64,000 nt of DNA from Drosophila miranda (GCF_003369915.1 NC_046674.1:14570001-14634000); one strand, 5' to 3'; positions 1-15,550 are shown, numbered from the stretch's first letter. Notes: generated by a model from the letters alone, not told the origin. Made by a program: numbers and translations.

Positions 1-387
1 CACCGCCACCAGGGCCACCTTGGCCGTCCGGCAACCGTCGTACAGTATCTCCACGACAAGCTCCTCCTGGGGTGCTCCCTCGCCGGGTCCGTCACGAACC
101 CACTTGACCCAGCGATACTGTTGCTTGATGCCGCCGCCGATGCCCTTGGCCACCATGCGACCGCTGACAGGGTCGCGCCCTGCCAGGTGTGTGATCTTCA
201 GCGGCGCCACCGTGTACTCCTCGGGAAAGTGCACGATCCGGCGGAACTGCTGGCCAGCTCCGGGCTGTGGCTTCTCCACGACTTTGGTCTTAGTGCGCAT
301 CTGTTGCAGCGCCAGGGCGGCAGTGACGGCCCGCTGCGGCGGCTGCAGCGTTAGGGCGGAGTTCAATAGGCGCGTCAAGCTTAGCAT
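1..387 (-). CDS. mRpL2: mitochondrial ribosomal protein L2 (uL2m), 5' part
   Basis: The reverse strand from an ATG at 387 is open for 129 codons to the window edge. The N-terminus (MLSLTRLLNSALTLQPP) is rich in Arg, Leu and Ser with no acidic residues, as in a mitochondrial presequence. The segment ITHLAGRDPVSGRMVAKGIG followed by GGIKQQYRWV is the family hallmark of bacterial-type uL2 in its mitochondrial form, with the conserved GRD and glycine-rich loop. The protein belongs to the large subunit of the mitochondrial ribosome and supports the peptidyl-transferase region. No intron is visible in this part. The rest of the gene lies outside the window to the left. It is divergent from FoxK, so the sequence right of 387 holds its promoter. 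I am confident of the family; the symbol follows fly naming. Confidence 0.9.
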   Translation of the reverse strand, partial: MLSLTRLLNSALTLQPPQRAVTAALALQQMRTKTKVVEKPQPGAGQQFRRIVHFPEEYTVAPLKITHLAGRDPVSGRMVAKGIGGGIKQQYRWVKWVRDGPGEGAPQEELVVEILYDGCRTAKVALVAV

Positions 388-3300
388 TTTCGCAGACGAA
401 TCGAATTGATCTGTTACAAAACCAGCACAGCTGATCGAGGTGTTGCCAGATGTTTCGGTCGAAAACCACATGCACCGCACAGTGGGTCGTTTTCTCAAAG
501 CACACTGCAAAAATCTTGACTTATGAACTGAACGAAAAATGGAACACCCTCTTCAACTTTAAAAAGTGCGTAATTAACGGTCAAACCCAAATGTGGTCCT
601 TTAAAACAATCTAAACATGCATTCATAATTTTTTTTGGAAGCTATTAAATTTCGTTAAATTTAAGTGTAACAAGTATGGCAACAAGTATTGCCAGATGCA
701 AAACTAGAAATCAAATTTTCTACGAATTTTCGGATTACGAGCCATTGTGCGCTGTTTGTTGCGTCTTTCTTTTTGCTTGTCTTCGAGCACGCGTTGCCAC
801 CCGGTCGAACGACCGTTCTCTTCTTCTACTCCTTTTCATCGTGCTGCGGACCGCGCTGCGCTGCAAGCAATAAGAATAGGAAAAACCGCATTAAAATCGC
901 TGAAAAAGTGCACAAATTGGCTTTAAAATATTGTTCAAATACTAGTGTTACGTATATAATAGAGAAGTTTCCGGAATTCGAGCGCAGAACGGCAGAAAAA
1001 AGGTACGAAAAAAAGAAAAATAAACAAGGCGAACGAAAAATAATATACACACACAAACACGCAGTGAAAAACGTGTTGTGTGCAAAAATATAAACAGCGA
1101 AAGAAAGAGAGAAAACCAATAGCAGAGAGAGACAGAGATGGGACGAGAGGACAAGACGAGAGGAGTAAAATTATAAATATATAAATTTTGGAACATGCTC
1201 AAGTGTTGTACACACGCACACTTGCCAGCGCAGGAGTGTGGTGTGTGATGTAGGCTGAAGTATGTGTACATATTTTGATGTTAGGTGGGAAAAAAAGCGG
1301 GCGGAAAGTTTACGCAATCGCCGAGCGAAAAGCGAGAAGACCGTTGTGAAAAGTGTGCTTTTTGTGAGACAAACATGCACATCTGAGTATATGTGAATAT
1401 GTATGCGCAGGTGGAGTCGGTTGCTAGCTGAAAAATCAACGAGCGGCATTTTTTACGCATTTCCAATACGCTATCTATGTGTGTGCGCTGTGTGTGTGTA
1501 AATGTGTGTATTTACGTAAACGAGTATATAGCTGTGTGAGGGTTTATTTATATGTATGTATGTATGGGCGTTTGTTTGCCTTTTGTTGTTCTCGTTAATT
1601 TTATTTTGGTTTCATTTTGCATGTTTATGCATGCAAGCTCGATCGATTGATAGGTTGGGGAACCATGTGGTGGGGTGCTGTGGAGGAGAGTCAGTGCGAG
1701 AATCTGCTTTGTTGGTATGTGTGAAGCCCACGAAATAAATAAAGAGCCGAAGTAAGCACGTTCGTTTCTGTTGCTGAGAACCGTCTTCGCGTCGTCTAAG
1801 CGAAAACAGTGGCTCAAAAATATAGATCCACTTCTGGTTGGAAATCTTTTTTTGGGCAACACCTGTTCGACTTTTCATTGGCGCTCTGGTTTATAAATAA
1901 TTCGTAAGTGATCTGGAATGCTTTCAAGATGTGTACATACATATATTTATGTTGCTCTTGGGAAATCCCACGTTTTAACTTTCTAAGGGATCATAATCGT
2001 AACATTGATTTAAAATGTAAAATCATTGATAAACTTAAATATTCTTTAATAAGGCGAAAACAACGCACTGTTATGATAGAACAGAAAAATACCGAACAGC
2101 TGATTTTATGTTTGCGGAGATTTAATTCTCGGATCTGTACTGTTAGTTTCCAAGAGACCCTAAAAAAGTAGAAGCACGTGGAGACAAGCACTTCAAATCC
2201 GAAGTTAACAATGTTATGAAACATTGATCTCGGCATATATGTACATATACACATATGTATGTGTGTAATAACAAACTTTTCTTATTAGGAATAACTTTAA
2301 TTCTGTTTAACCTCTCTGAAAAGAAAGATTTGAATCAGTTACAAAAAAATGCATCAAATAGTTATTTAAAATAGTTTAGTTCACTTATCTTACATTTTAG
2401 TGAAAAACATTGAGTTTTAAAAAAGAATTTTCGTTATCCTTTGATTTGCCGTCTCAAAACCAATGAAAGTGAGCGAGATGCATATATACGCTCTGTTTAC
2501 CGTAGATGCCCAGAATTAGCTTCAATTGGCGGACTTCTTTAACTTAAATTAAATTTAAATTAAATTAATTAAATAAATTGAAATGTCATTTGGACCTTTT
2601 TTGGCAACACTGTTCACCAAGACATTGTGTGCGGAGAGGAGAGCGAAATCCTGTTGTTATGGGAACAGAGAATGGTGCGGAAATCCAAATATAAACAAGT
2701 CTGTACGTGAGTCGAGGCAAACGTTCCGCGACACTACTCATACCCGGTGCTCAGTCAGTATATACACAAGTAACTTTTTGTATACCGGGCATAAAAACCG
2801 TAGCTCCGTTTACGTTGTCTCTTCAAAGGGTATTGGTGGGGGGGGGGGGGGGGGGGGCATTTTCCATTGCGCTGCGTGCTGTTGCTCTCGCCGGCATCAC
2901 ACTCCACATTACGCCATTAATGCCCGGGAAAATCATAGAGCGCACGCGTGAACCCTGCTCTTATTTTCGGTGCGCTTCTATTGTGTGTGTGTGTATGTGT
3001 GTTTACTCACGTAGTGTAGCGTAATAGTAGTAGTGTTATTATTATTTTTATTCTCTTCTTCTTGTTGCCGAGCAAAACACATAGATACATACATGCACAC
3101 ATATGTATGGGTGACTACGATTATTGTATGAGTGCTTGTGCGGCGGCTGCGGTAGCAAAACAGAGTAAAGCAAAAACCGAAACAGAAACGAAGTGGAAGA
3201 CGAAGGCAAAGACAGCGACAGAGTGGTGGACACAAACTGCCAGTCAGCAGGGAGAGTGGCAGCGGGTGTGTGTGTGCGCCTTCGTATCTGTGTGTATATA

Positions 3301-3571
3301 TTTGGAAAATATTTAAGAACCTTGGGACAAGCGAAAAATGTGCGAATGCCGCGTGAAAAACTGTGAGAATAACAAAATTAACTTATTTTATTCGAAAATA
3401 ATTCGAAAACGAAATCAAATAATAACAAAGTTCTTCGTGTGTGTGTGTGTGTGTATGCATGTGGGGTGTGGAAGTATTTATTTCGATGTACTTTGCCGAA
3501 AATCAATCTTTTTATTAATCATTTTAGGCCCCGACAAATACAGTAAGTAAGCATAGTAAAAGTGGGATTAA
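388..3571 (+). other. mRpL2/FoxK intergenic region and presumed FoxK 5' leader
   Basis: No convincing coding sequence is seen here. From about 840 to 1550 the sequence is A-rich and G/A-rich with GT microsatellites, as in long fly 5' UTRs. A pyrimidine-rich acceptor ends at about 3528 (TTAATCATTTTAG), 43 bases before the FoxK start codon, suggesting that a leader intron ends there. GT runs lie near 2982-3003 and 3437-3453. I could not place the transcription start. Confidence 0.5.
2838..2857 (+). repeat. homopolymer run of 20 G
   Basis: Twenty consecutive guanines lie in the presumed FoxK leader or leader intron. Such a run can form a quadruplex and is prone to slippage, so its true length may differ from the assembly. 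Confidence 0.95.
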
Positions 3572-6779
<3,208 letters not shown>

Positions 6780-7610
6780 TGCGTGCGCATTCAGAAGCAT
6801 AGGCAAAGCAAGGGAAAATAGTAGGAGTAGTAAGAGCCGGCTGCGGACGGACGGACACCGAAACTCAGTAAAAATCAGCAAGCAGAGCAGAGCGGAGCGG
6901 AGCAAACGGAGCGCACGTGAAGAGAAGATTAGAAGCAAAACAAAAAGTATCTCCATCTTGTATATTGAATTTGCCAATCCAACAACCTAGAAACCTAGCA
7001 AAAAAAAAACAAAAACCCAACAAAATACCAAACCCGAACGCGAACGAAGAAGTTGTATAAATTGATATGGAATATTTGATGAACGGCCAGCCAATGCAAG
7101 ATTGTTTGTGTTCTGAATGTTGGCCGTGCATCCGTACAACGGCATGCACATTTTTCCAAATTCGAGATCCCCAAGCTACCACTTAACCTTACCTTACAAC
7201 CCCCTAGATCTGACGAATTCAATATGCTCGATGACGCTACTCTCTAAGTAAAATATTAGATTAAGATTTAAAGCGAAAGTAAAACAGCAAACAAACAAAA
7301 TTATATAGAAGTATATACGATTGATTATGATTATGATGTTTAAGATGTTATAGCTATGTGACCGAATTGTGCAAGGAGCGATAAAGTAGGGGACAACCAC
7401 GTGACAACCAACCAACCACACAAGTAACAAACAAAACAAAAAAGCAAACAGGCGAATGAATATTATTACCTATCTACATACCTTTACCTATATCGATTTA
7501 AAAACATTAAAATACAAAGCAAAAAACATAAAATGATGAAAAATTAATAAGAAAATATATACAAATTTACGGATACAATAACAATACAAACCATCTAGTA
7601 TATATACAGA

Positions 7611-7652
<42 letters not shown>

Positions 7653-7746
7653 CGTATATATATATATATACGGAAGAACGATTGCACTTTATTTCTTATT
7701 AATGAAGAAAATCCCATTTAAGTGTTTGGACATATTGTGTATTAAA
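6780..7746 (+). other. FoxK 3' untranslated region
   Basis: A/T-rich sequence without open frames follows the FoxK stop. ATTAAA at 7741-7746 is a plausible poly(A) signal. On the other strand AATAAA (TTTATT at 7688-7693) could serve the convergent BTB gene, so the two 3' ends probably overlap. Confidence 0.55.
7597..7671 (+). repeat. TA dinucleotide microsatellite, interrupted
   Basis: About 75 bases of near-perfect TA repeat, broken by CAGA, a G (ATGTAT) and ACGT. It lies in the presumed FoxK 3' UTR. Confidence 0.95.
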
Positions 7747-7776
7747 GAAACAAAAATCAAATGACAATCTCTGATT

Positions 7777-8777
7777 TTATTGGATAAGGAATGGCATGCG
7801 TACTGAAATAGGTTTACATTCCTTCGCTGCGATCTTATATAACAAATCATATTTGGACTCAAGGGTCAGTAGCCTGGATCTGCCGGGGCCCTCGTAAAAT
7901 TCGTGGACATTCATATTTTCATATTTCACATAAGTCAAAAGATCTTTGACATATTCGTTATTGACCTTATGTCGCTTTGGCTCTGCGTGGTCTGTACCTT
8001 TGTCCGATTCAATGTCGCTCTTCTCGATTTTGAATGGATTCTCGTTGGCGTATGCATCGGTTTTTTCATTGGACTGGGAGCATAGGCCTTTGAACTGCCA
8101 TTTAAACTCGCAAAGGGAGGCAAAGCCGTACACGGCAACATATTTTTCAATAGTCTCAAAACGAATGATTTCCGGCAGGGAAAGTAATTTGATGAATTCC
8201 CTGAATACGTCGGATCCCAGCTGATAAACCTCATCAGGTACAGGCCCGCAAAGGCAAAGCATGGCCTCGGACGTATCCTTGATTAAATCCTCGTTGGTAA
8301 TGTGATGCGCATACTCAAACACCTTCAGCAGGTCGGGATACTTCATTTTTGGTATTCTTTGCTTGATAATATCCATGCAGACGGATGCTAAAGTTGGTAC
8401 CAGGTAAATGGTGGCGCAGTCCATCAACTTGATGAGCTCCCCATTGTCGTAGCTAGCGACGGCCTTCTTATCGTATGTGTACGCAAAGAGACGGAACTTT
8501 TCAAACGTTTTTGCAGTAGTGTCGGACAGCCAAAGCTCTCCGGAAGCAGCTTCCGTGAAGTCGGATTGGAATCCGCGCTTGAAAAAGTCCGAGGCGAGTC
8601 CTAGAATCACCTTATGGCATTTGAATCGTTTCAACTCGACAATCACGCAACAGTCCGCGAAGTCCTCCTCTACGATCAGGTTCTTAAAGGCGCTGGCTAG
8701 CCTGCGGAACAAGATTCATACGTGTGTTGACAGCCCATTTATATTTTTGGCCCTGCAGGAGCTTACCATTTCTCCAT
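7777..8777 (-). CDS. BTB/POZ domain protein (BTB + BACK-like)
   Basis: Two coding exons on the reverse strand: 8777-8767, then 8701-7777, separated by a 65-nt GT-AG intron. The total is 936 nt, 311 residues. The start ATG at 8777 has a good context (GACAATGG), and the 11-nt first exon encodes Met-Glu-Lys plus two bases that complete a Trp. Residues about 15-110 are a BTB/POZ fold: FADCCVIVELKRFKCHKVIL, then a SDFFKRGF segment and LMDCATIYLVPTLASVCMDI. A BACK-like helical region follows (LKVFEYAHHI to about residue 210). The C-terminal third has no recognisable repeat: no Kelch, zinc finger or MATH domain. Such proteins often dimerise and can act as Cullin-3 adaptors; that role is only inferred. 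The stop codon overlaps AATAAA. The start lies inside another open frame (see 8684-9303). Confidence 0.8.
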
Positions 8778-9303
8778 TGTCTCTCCCAATAACAGTACGC
8801 AGCTCAGCCAAAACAAATTCTGTTGCAACAATAGCACTCGAAGAGCTGGCAGTACCAGGCTGTAGCTTTAATCTATCAAACAGTATGCTGACCTTTAGAA
8901 ATATACCGAAATATACCGTCTCATCACTAACCATACAGTATATACATATGTAGATTTGCCAGTTCATACTACGAAAGCGTCACACGTCGAGCTCTCAAAC
9001 GAGGTCCCAAACTGTTTTAAAACGTAATTAATAGATATATTTTCTCAAATTGATATGTAGTAGACGTATTCATGCATTTGATTAGTTTCTTGTATATATG
9101 TATATCCAGATCCCGATACCAATTCTTGGTCTCTGTAAGAAGACCACCCACCTTCAATATATCGCTGAAATACCTTTAAAACAAAGACTTACTAGTTTCT
9201 GCATTCCTGTGAGCCTGGGATGACACAAATTTGCGCAATTCTCTAATATCCTTTTCCCTAAGGTATTCAGAATGTTGCCCATGTTGCGGGACATACTGCT
9301 CAT
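8684..9303 (-). CDS. possible 84-residue protein overlapping the BTB start
   Basis: Three exons can be joined entirely in phase 0: 9303-9193 (donor GTAAGT), 8892-8767 (acceptor TTTCTAAAG, donor GTAAGC) and 8701-8684. They give an 84-residue protein starting MSSMSRNMGNILNTLGKRIL and ending NGEMASQRL, with a middle part (ILFDRLKLQPGTASSSSAIV) that looks like real protein. The last two exons are the same ones used by the BTB gene in another frame, so a single transcript could carry both. Against it, fly core-promoter motif 6 copies lie at the middle exon's acceptor, which may mean the BTB transcript simply begins there. In another frame the first exon continues into a different acceptor near 9135. 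I recognise no family. Confidence 0.35.
8899..8920 (-). promoter_or_regulatory. two core-promoter motif 6-like sites
   Basis: On the reverse strand TTCGGTATATTT fits the Drosophila core-promoter motif 6 consensus (KTYRGTATWTTT) exactly, and the adjacent GACGGTATATTT differs at one base. They lie 120-140 bases upstream of the BTB start codon, a suitable place for its promoter. Confidence 0.55.
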
Positions 9304-9577
9304 TTTCGTGTTCAATTAGAGCGAAAAAGAGAGCCTTTACCGATTTGAATAGAGTAGAAAAAGCCGAATGGTTTGAAAAAAAAACAAACAAAAAGCTTAT
9401 GGGCATTCCAGCTAATGCTTTTAATTTGATTTTCATGATTTTAAGCTTATTTTTGTGCAGTCTGATTGAAATACGGTTGGTATCTGTTGCTTTGCTTTAT
9501 CAAGGAATAGAGCTAGTTCCTTCAGTATTCAGTTCCTTGGTAATAGATAATAGGCTATTTACACTGACATGAGTACC

Positions 9578-9585
9578 TATCGATA
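9578..9585. promoter_or_regulatory. DRE site TATCGATA
   Basis: A perfect DNA-replication-related element in a palindromic context (CTATCGATAG), about 275 bases upstream of the possible start at 9303. DREs are typical of fly housekeeping promoters. Confidence 0.5.
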
Positions 9586-9750
9586 GTTGAGTTAACTAAA
9601 TAACTCCAAATTTCTGTTTACACCTTAGCAACGTTTAGTTATTGAGCACGCTTAATAGTTCGTATAGTAACTTCCATACGCAGGTATTTGAATTTTGAAT
9701 TCTATTTTGGCGCGCAGCTCTAGCGATTATTCTGTCGCATGGATCAAAAT

Positions 9751-9783
9751 GTGTAATTACCGTGTAATTACCGTTTAATTACC
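9751..9783 (+). repeat. three tandem 11-base units
   Basis: GTGTAATTACC occurs three times head to tail, the third copy with one change. Confidence 0.9.
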
Positions 9784-10171
9784 ATGTATAAAAAGAGACA
9801 CAATCCAATAAAATGAGTCCCTAAAATTAGCCAATCTTTTAGGAAATTAATTCATCAATTAATCATCAGCTAGCTAGTAATATTATAACAAATATCAAAA
9901 TCGAGATATATGATTTCCGATCATGGTCAGAGAACGATTAACCCATTGTAGACCAGTGGGTATTCAAATACACTCAACGAAAACGATGCAACTTGAAGAA
10001 TGTTAGCTCAGTTCAGGTGAAAAACATCTGGTCCTTTTTTTAAGTAAAGTTGAAGGTTATTTACAAACAGTATTATTTTCAGCGATTTAATTCAAGCTTT
10101 TCACCTGTATAAATATATGCTTTTTAAGGGTGGATTAAGTGGGTCAACGCTTTTTCATGAAAATTACATTT

Positions 10172-10179
10172 TATCGATA
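10172..10179. promoter_or_regulatory. DRE site TATCGATA
   Basis: A second perfect DRE octamer, preceded by TT and followed by ACTGATAACGATA. It could mark a promoter of the rightward transporter gene, but no start site is evident. Confidence 0.45.
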
Positions 10180-13100
10180 ACTGATAACGATACTTCTTGA
10201 GCTAAGCCGGTGGTTGCGCGCGACTTCGTCCAACTTAAATATATTCAATAAATAATTTATTGATTTAAAAAAGTGCTGCTATTCAAGTGAGTAACACAGC
10301 GGACAAGTTACCTTAGGTCTGAGAAAAGTTGTCAAGCCCGGGAAGGGATCGAGAGGCCAGGAATATGATTTTCAAAAAGTGTCTCAGATACTGGTGCGCG
10401 TTAGTATGTGTGTTTGTGAATATCCTTGTGTATCCTTCTGTAGTCTTGATGGCGCCGCGTGTTTTCGCCAACCCGCGTGGGTGTACGTGTGTGTGCGAGT
10501 ACATACATACATTTTTGGCCATATATTTCCACACAAATGCAAAATAAATAAAACTTCATTTGGACGCTTTCTAGCTGTAAAATAAATTTTTTTTGTGTGT
10601 TTGCCTAGAAAAATCAATAGACACGAAAATTGATTCGGAATTGGTTGAAGAAACTGTGAAAGGGGTGGTGAGAGGTGGAAAACGGTTTGCTGCTGAATAA
10701 GTTTTGTGGTTTTCTTCATGCTCTTTTTATTGTTCGCCGCTGACCTGCGTTGAGTACAGTTTACAGTTGTTCCTTTCAGTTTGGCATGCACTGGCCGTCC
10801 CGTGTGCAGCTGTTTTCAGACTCGTCTGTTGTGGATCATTGTTTTTTTTTCGCAGCTGCAGCAACAAATCGTTAGGATGCGACTACACCCTGCGCACACT
10901 CGCAGTCACACTCACGCTCATATGGCATACACTCTCTCCTTTACTCTCATCTCCTCTGGCAGCTTCCAGACTGTTCGAGGATGACGGTTACATTCCTGTT
11001 CCCCCACGCTCCCCGTGACCCAACGCAGCATGATTCATGATTGTGCCACCCACTGGGGGTGGCAAAGGGCACAGCCTCATCCGCTTGACAGATTTGTTTT
11101 TGTGAAATTTTCTACAAGCTGGTTACACTCTTTCTTATCAGAATTTTGCACCTATTTTGCAATTACCGTGTGGCTTGAAAAAGTATTATGTGGTTATGTT
11201 CATCAAACAAAATTTAAGAATAGTAATTATGCAAAATAGGAATTACTTTGAAAAATGCAATGAAATTACCATTTCGTGAAATAAGTATGTTGAACCATAA
11301 GATATGGGCATAATCGAGCCACTGTGCCAGTCTTACGGTTCGTGCCGTGGAGTACAGAGCGAGTGAGAGGAGGAGAACGGCCAAATACTTCAACTTTGTG
11401 TACAGCTTTTTTCGGCTACGAACTAAATATAAAAGCAAAAGAAGAAAACAAAATAGAACAGCAGGAAAAGAAAAATAATAAAACCAATTTCAATTTTAAA
11501 ATAGCGCGCGGCAAATAACCCTACTGGCTCTACGACTGCACGAGAGCGATGCAGTTACTCTGAAACTGCACAGCTTATTGTACACCCACGGTATTTCGGT
11601 TTTCCATATTTCAACCTTTTCTGCTTGCGTCAAACAACCCAATTTCGAATTGCAAAAAAAAAACAATTTTTCCTGCATGAATGATATCACGAGCCAAACA
11701 GATTGAGGGGAGAAACGAGTGTGGGCTGTGGGCAGCCATTCCGCAAGGTCACCGGAGAACCGATTCTTTTTCTGCCCCTGGCAGCCTGCTCCCAACACTG
11801 ACAGTACAGTATTACTCTTTCCCCGCATTCAGTGTCTGTCTTCCTATCGCCGGTGTTCCAAAAATCTCTAAAAATGCCAAGGCAGTTTGAAATCTCTTTT
11901 AGCTGATTGCCAATGCGGCAATTTTTGTTGTTGTTTATCTTATTTTGGCTTAGTTAATCAATAAGCTATGTACATACATATGTATATGGGCAATTCACTA
12001 TTAAAAAATTTAATTATCTTTTGATAGATATGATTTTAAATACTTGTGGAAAAATGTACGGAAAAGCAGCGAATCTCTAGAGACTGGTGGAACATTGAAC
12101 CCGATTCCCTTGAGATTTCTGGAACACATCGCGATCATAGATGCTCTCCTCCCTCACTCTCTCCACCATCCTCTTTGTTTTTGTTTCTGCCCAATGGAAT
12201 TCCAATACATATGTATGTATAGAATAATTGTTTGAATACATACGTATACGTGTGCATGTATATACACATATGTGCGTACATATGTATGTATGTAAAATTC
12301 AATGAGGCAGCACCAGACGCGCTTGCTTGTCGGGTCCGCCGAAATTTGCGCTCGTTGCGTTTCTTTTTCTTTTGTCTGGCCCGGGCCGGCCCCATCACAC
12401 GTTTTTAGAATCAGCCGACAAACTCGTAATCCGCGATTGCGGATTGCGTGTGATGGAAAAAACCCCCAAAAGAAGTCCAGAAAACAACTCTAAACGAGAT
12501 GATTGAGGGGAATGCTACACGCTTATTTATGTTAATGTCCAGAATAGAGAAAGAGGCAGAGCAGGAAATCGGCAATGGGTAAGAGTATCCCTTTCTGTTT
12601 ACAAACCGAGCCTGGTACAGTCAGCCGGACGTGTGTAGCTTCGTTCGAAGTTTTGCGAAATTGTGAAATGTAAACTGAATACAGTGATTACTCTCCTATG
12701 CTGACAGTCATATGTACATATGTATTTCCAATCAAGCTCCAACAATGGGAATTTATTTCCAATAGATGCATATGTACATATGTATGCTAGTAGATCCCTA
12801 AAGATGTGGTCCGATATTTTTGGTCTGGCAAAAGGGCTTTCCCTGTACCTACATAAATGTATCCAGCAGATGAGTTTCCATCTCATTTGTCAGTAATAAT
12901 TGCTAGGGTATTGCTAGATATTCAGGCACTCTCTTTGATTTGTTTTCCGCAAACTGCTGAAGACCTGTAATTTATTGCACGTGTTTGTTAATTATTTGTT
13001 CCTCACACATGAAAGCATTTTAAATTTTGAATAGCGGCGGATTATCGATTGGAATGTGCCACGCTCTGAGTGCCCTCCGTCGTGCAGTTTTACGTCAACT

Positions 13101-15038
13101 GGATGAGCTGGTGTTAATTTCCAAAAAGTTACCCCGGCCGGATTCGAAGCGTGACCTTGAACTTGCAGCAACCACCCCCAAGAGGGAAACCAACCACCAC
13201 AACAACAAGTGGAATTTGTGTTAAGGGTGCACTCGCTGCTGTTTTTGGTGGTACGTTGCGGAGCGCTTTGAAAACGGTACGGGTGTCAGGTTTTGAATGC
13301 AACCACTCTGCAACCAGGCGGTGCCTGCTACGATCCGTCCTTGGGATATTACGGAAAATTAAATCGATACTAAATGCAGTATGCCGGCGGCCGTCTAGCC
13401 TTGACATTAGCACCATCAGCAGGTGGGAGTACGCCTCTATCCTCCATATCACACTCGGCTGCACTCACAATTCAATCCATTTTAATTTGCGCCTCCAATT
13501 CCAATTCTGTGTCATGCAATGCCTCCCTCCCTCTCGCTCTGCCCCTCCCTCTCTTTGTGCACCATGCTGCTATGCCTTAACGGTGGATTCCAATTACAGA
13601 GAGCCTAGAGTTTCCAGCCTCACAATGGCTTGCAGGAACAGTGGGCGCCATCGCTAAAATGAAATGTATATATAATGCTACATAATGTTGAATTATCATG
13701 TGCCGCAAGCGATTAACCTTTGCCCCACTGTGCGAGCTATTCTCTCCCGATTTATGCATGTTTTATTGAAATGCCATAATTCTCTGTGGCCCTCCAGGTT
13801 CGAGGCCATTACAAAATTTCCCCGACAGTTTTATTAGCACTGCAATGGCTCTAAAACGTTCCGCAGTTGCGTGTTCGGGGTATTTTTAGTTGTAAAGTTC
13901 GAAATAGCCCTAAATTGGAATGGATTGACGCAGGAACTCTGATTACATGCTTCATTGTGCAATTGTGGAATTGTGGGGAGTAGGGACTCGCAAGGATGTT
14001 CTCGAGCTCTGAGGATTTTTCGCACGCGAATATGGAAATTTCGCGACCATACGTCAGCTGCAGCGTAATCAGGATAAAGCGTTGCGACCTTGTCACGACA
14101 CAGTGTCAGCCATTGTCCTGGTTACTATCCTTTGGCCGCCTCCACGCCTCCCCCTTCTTCTTCTCCCACTGTGTGGGGCCACACTAGGGGAAGAGGCTCA
14201 TGCTTTACGAGTATTTGGACACCAAATGTGTATTGTTCGGCGTGGAAGACGGACGCCTTGTGCAGATGGTATTGTTCTTTGGCTTATTAAGGTGCCAGAT
14301 GGCTAATTACGAGATTAACGAGTGGGGAATTGATACAATAGGTATGTACACAGATAGAATTCAATTGGAGCTCTCTCTGACATGTCAACACATGCAAATC
14401 GCTTACATAACCTGCATCTGTGCCCTGGCCAGCCATTGATCTTCATTCTACACAATAAAAACCATTGTTTGTTAAATTTACACTGATGACTACAATCTGA
14501 ACCACAAATGGCAGCAATTGCAGCAATTACAATTTCAATTGTGAATTGTAATGGGAATTGCCACGGGCCGTACTGCCAAAAAGGTACTATACGCGGGGCG
14601 GGGTTTCCCGTGGAAAACTATCTCAAATTTTCCAATTCCAGTAATGAACTTTCAATTGAAATTGGAAAGCACATTGATTACCGGTTGTTACCGGTTAATG
14701 GCAAGCAGAGTGGGATACGCTACGCGTACGCAAATTGAATGGAATTGGGGTTTGAATCCACGACAAACGCAACAAAATCTAATAATACTGTTCTCTAAAA
14801 CTTAATGAAGCATATAACAACAATGGTTTCAAGCTGTTTTAACCGGTTCGAATCTCGTTGATAGCTTATGAGATTCCGTTTCAGATAAATTCGATTCAAT
14901 TGGCCTTAAACGTTTGAACGATCCGGTCTAGTTAGGGAATAAATGGTATTTACCGTAGAGGAAGGAAAGGATTCGAATAAACCTTGAATTTGAATGAATA
15001 ATCCTTTAATTTGGAATCCTTTTTCTTCCTTTTTACAG

Positions 15039-15200
15039 ACATGGTGAATACTTTTCTGCGGTGGAAACAAATTAGCTACCCCAAACGTCAGGTAAGTCGC
15101 CATAGCTTATGATATTATAGACCTTAATGGTTATACTTTGTATACTCTGTTCTTCTTTCAGTTGGCAAACTCGACATCTCTTAACTCCTACTCAACATAA
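15039..15200 (+). other. predicted leader exons carrying a spliced 29-codon ORF
   Basis: An exon at 15039-15091 is bounded by a strong acceptor (CTTTTTACAG) and a consensus donor (GTAAGT). The next exon begins at 15162 after TTCTTTCAG. Joined, they contain a 29-codon ORF from the ATG at 15041 to TAA at 15200 (MVNTFLRWKQISYPKRQ, then LANSTSLNSYST). They lie just upstream of the transporter and most likely belong to its 5' leader, the ORF acting as an upstream ORF. A separate micropeptide is possible. Confidence 0.4.
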
Positions 15201-15550
15201 CAAGAAACTCCTTAGATTTAACTAAAACATCACCAAAATCCACTTACTCAACAACCTGATCGTTTAATCCATCAAACTATTTGCTAAAAGGAGTCATCCG
15301 CGGGATTAAACGAGAGTGGTGCCTATGTTAAGTCTATGAGAACTTCTTAACGAGCTTGAAATTCCAACAACAACATCGGCGAACAGCAGGGATTATTCAG
15401 GCCAAAAAGGAGAAGGATTTGTTTTTAATTTGGAATATTGTTCGTTTCGTTTGGTGTTTCGTCATCCGGTCAAATTGTGTATTTCTAGGATTTTAACTAT
15501 TTATTGAATATTTTTAGAGGTAGAGAGCTGATAGAGCTGATCGATCTGAT

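Larger units (their letters stand above)
9304..15038. other. intergenic region upstream of the phosphate transporter
   Basis: No coding sequence that I can support. It contains two DRE sites, GT- and CATA-rich simple sequence (about 10400-10520, 12200-12300) and isolated short open frames of random-looking composition. First exons of the PiT transcript are expected somewhere here but I could not place them. Confidence 0.5.

Noticed and set aside
14200-14439. 79-codon plus-strand frame starting MLYEYLDTKCVLFGVEDGRL
   Set aside because: It looks fairly protein-like but has no splice links or recognisable family, and the continuation is random-looking. Not enough to annotate.
14841-14860. tRNA B-box-like GGTTCGAATCTC
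   Set aside because: No A box, cloverleaf pairing or acceptor stem can be formed around it. No tRNA gene was found in the window.
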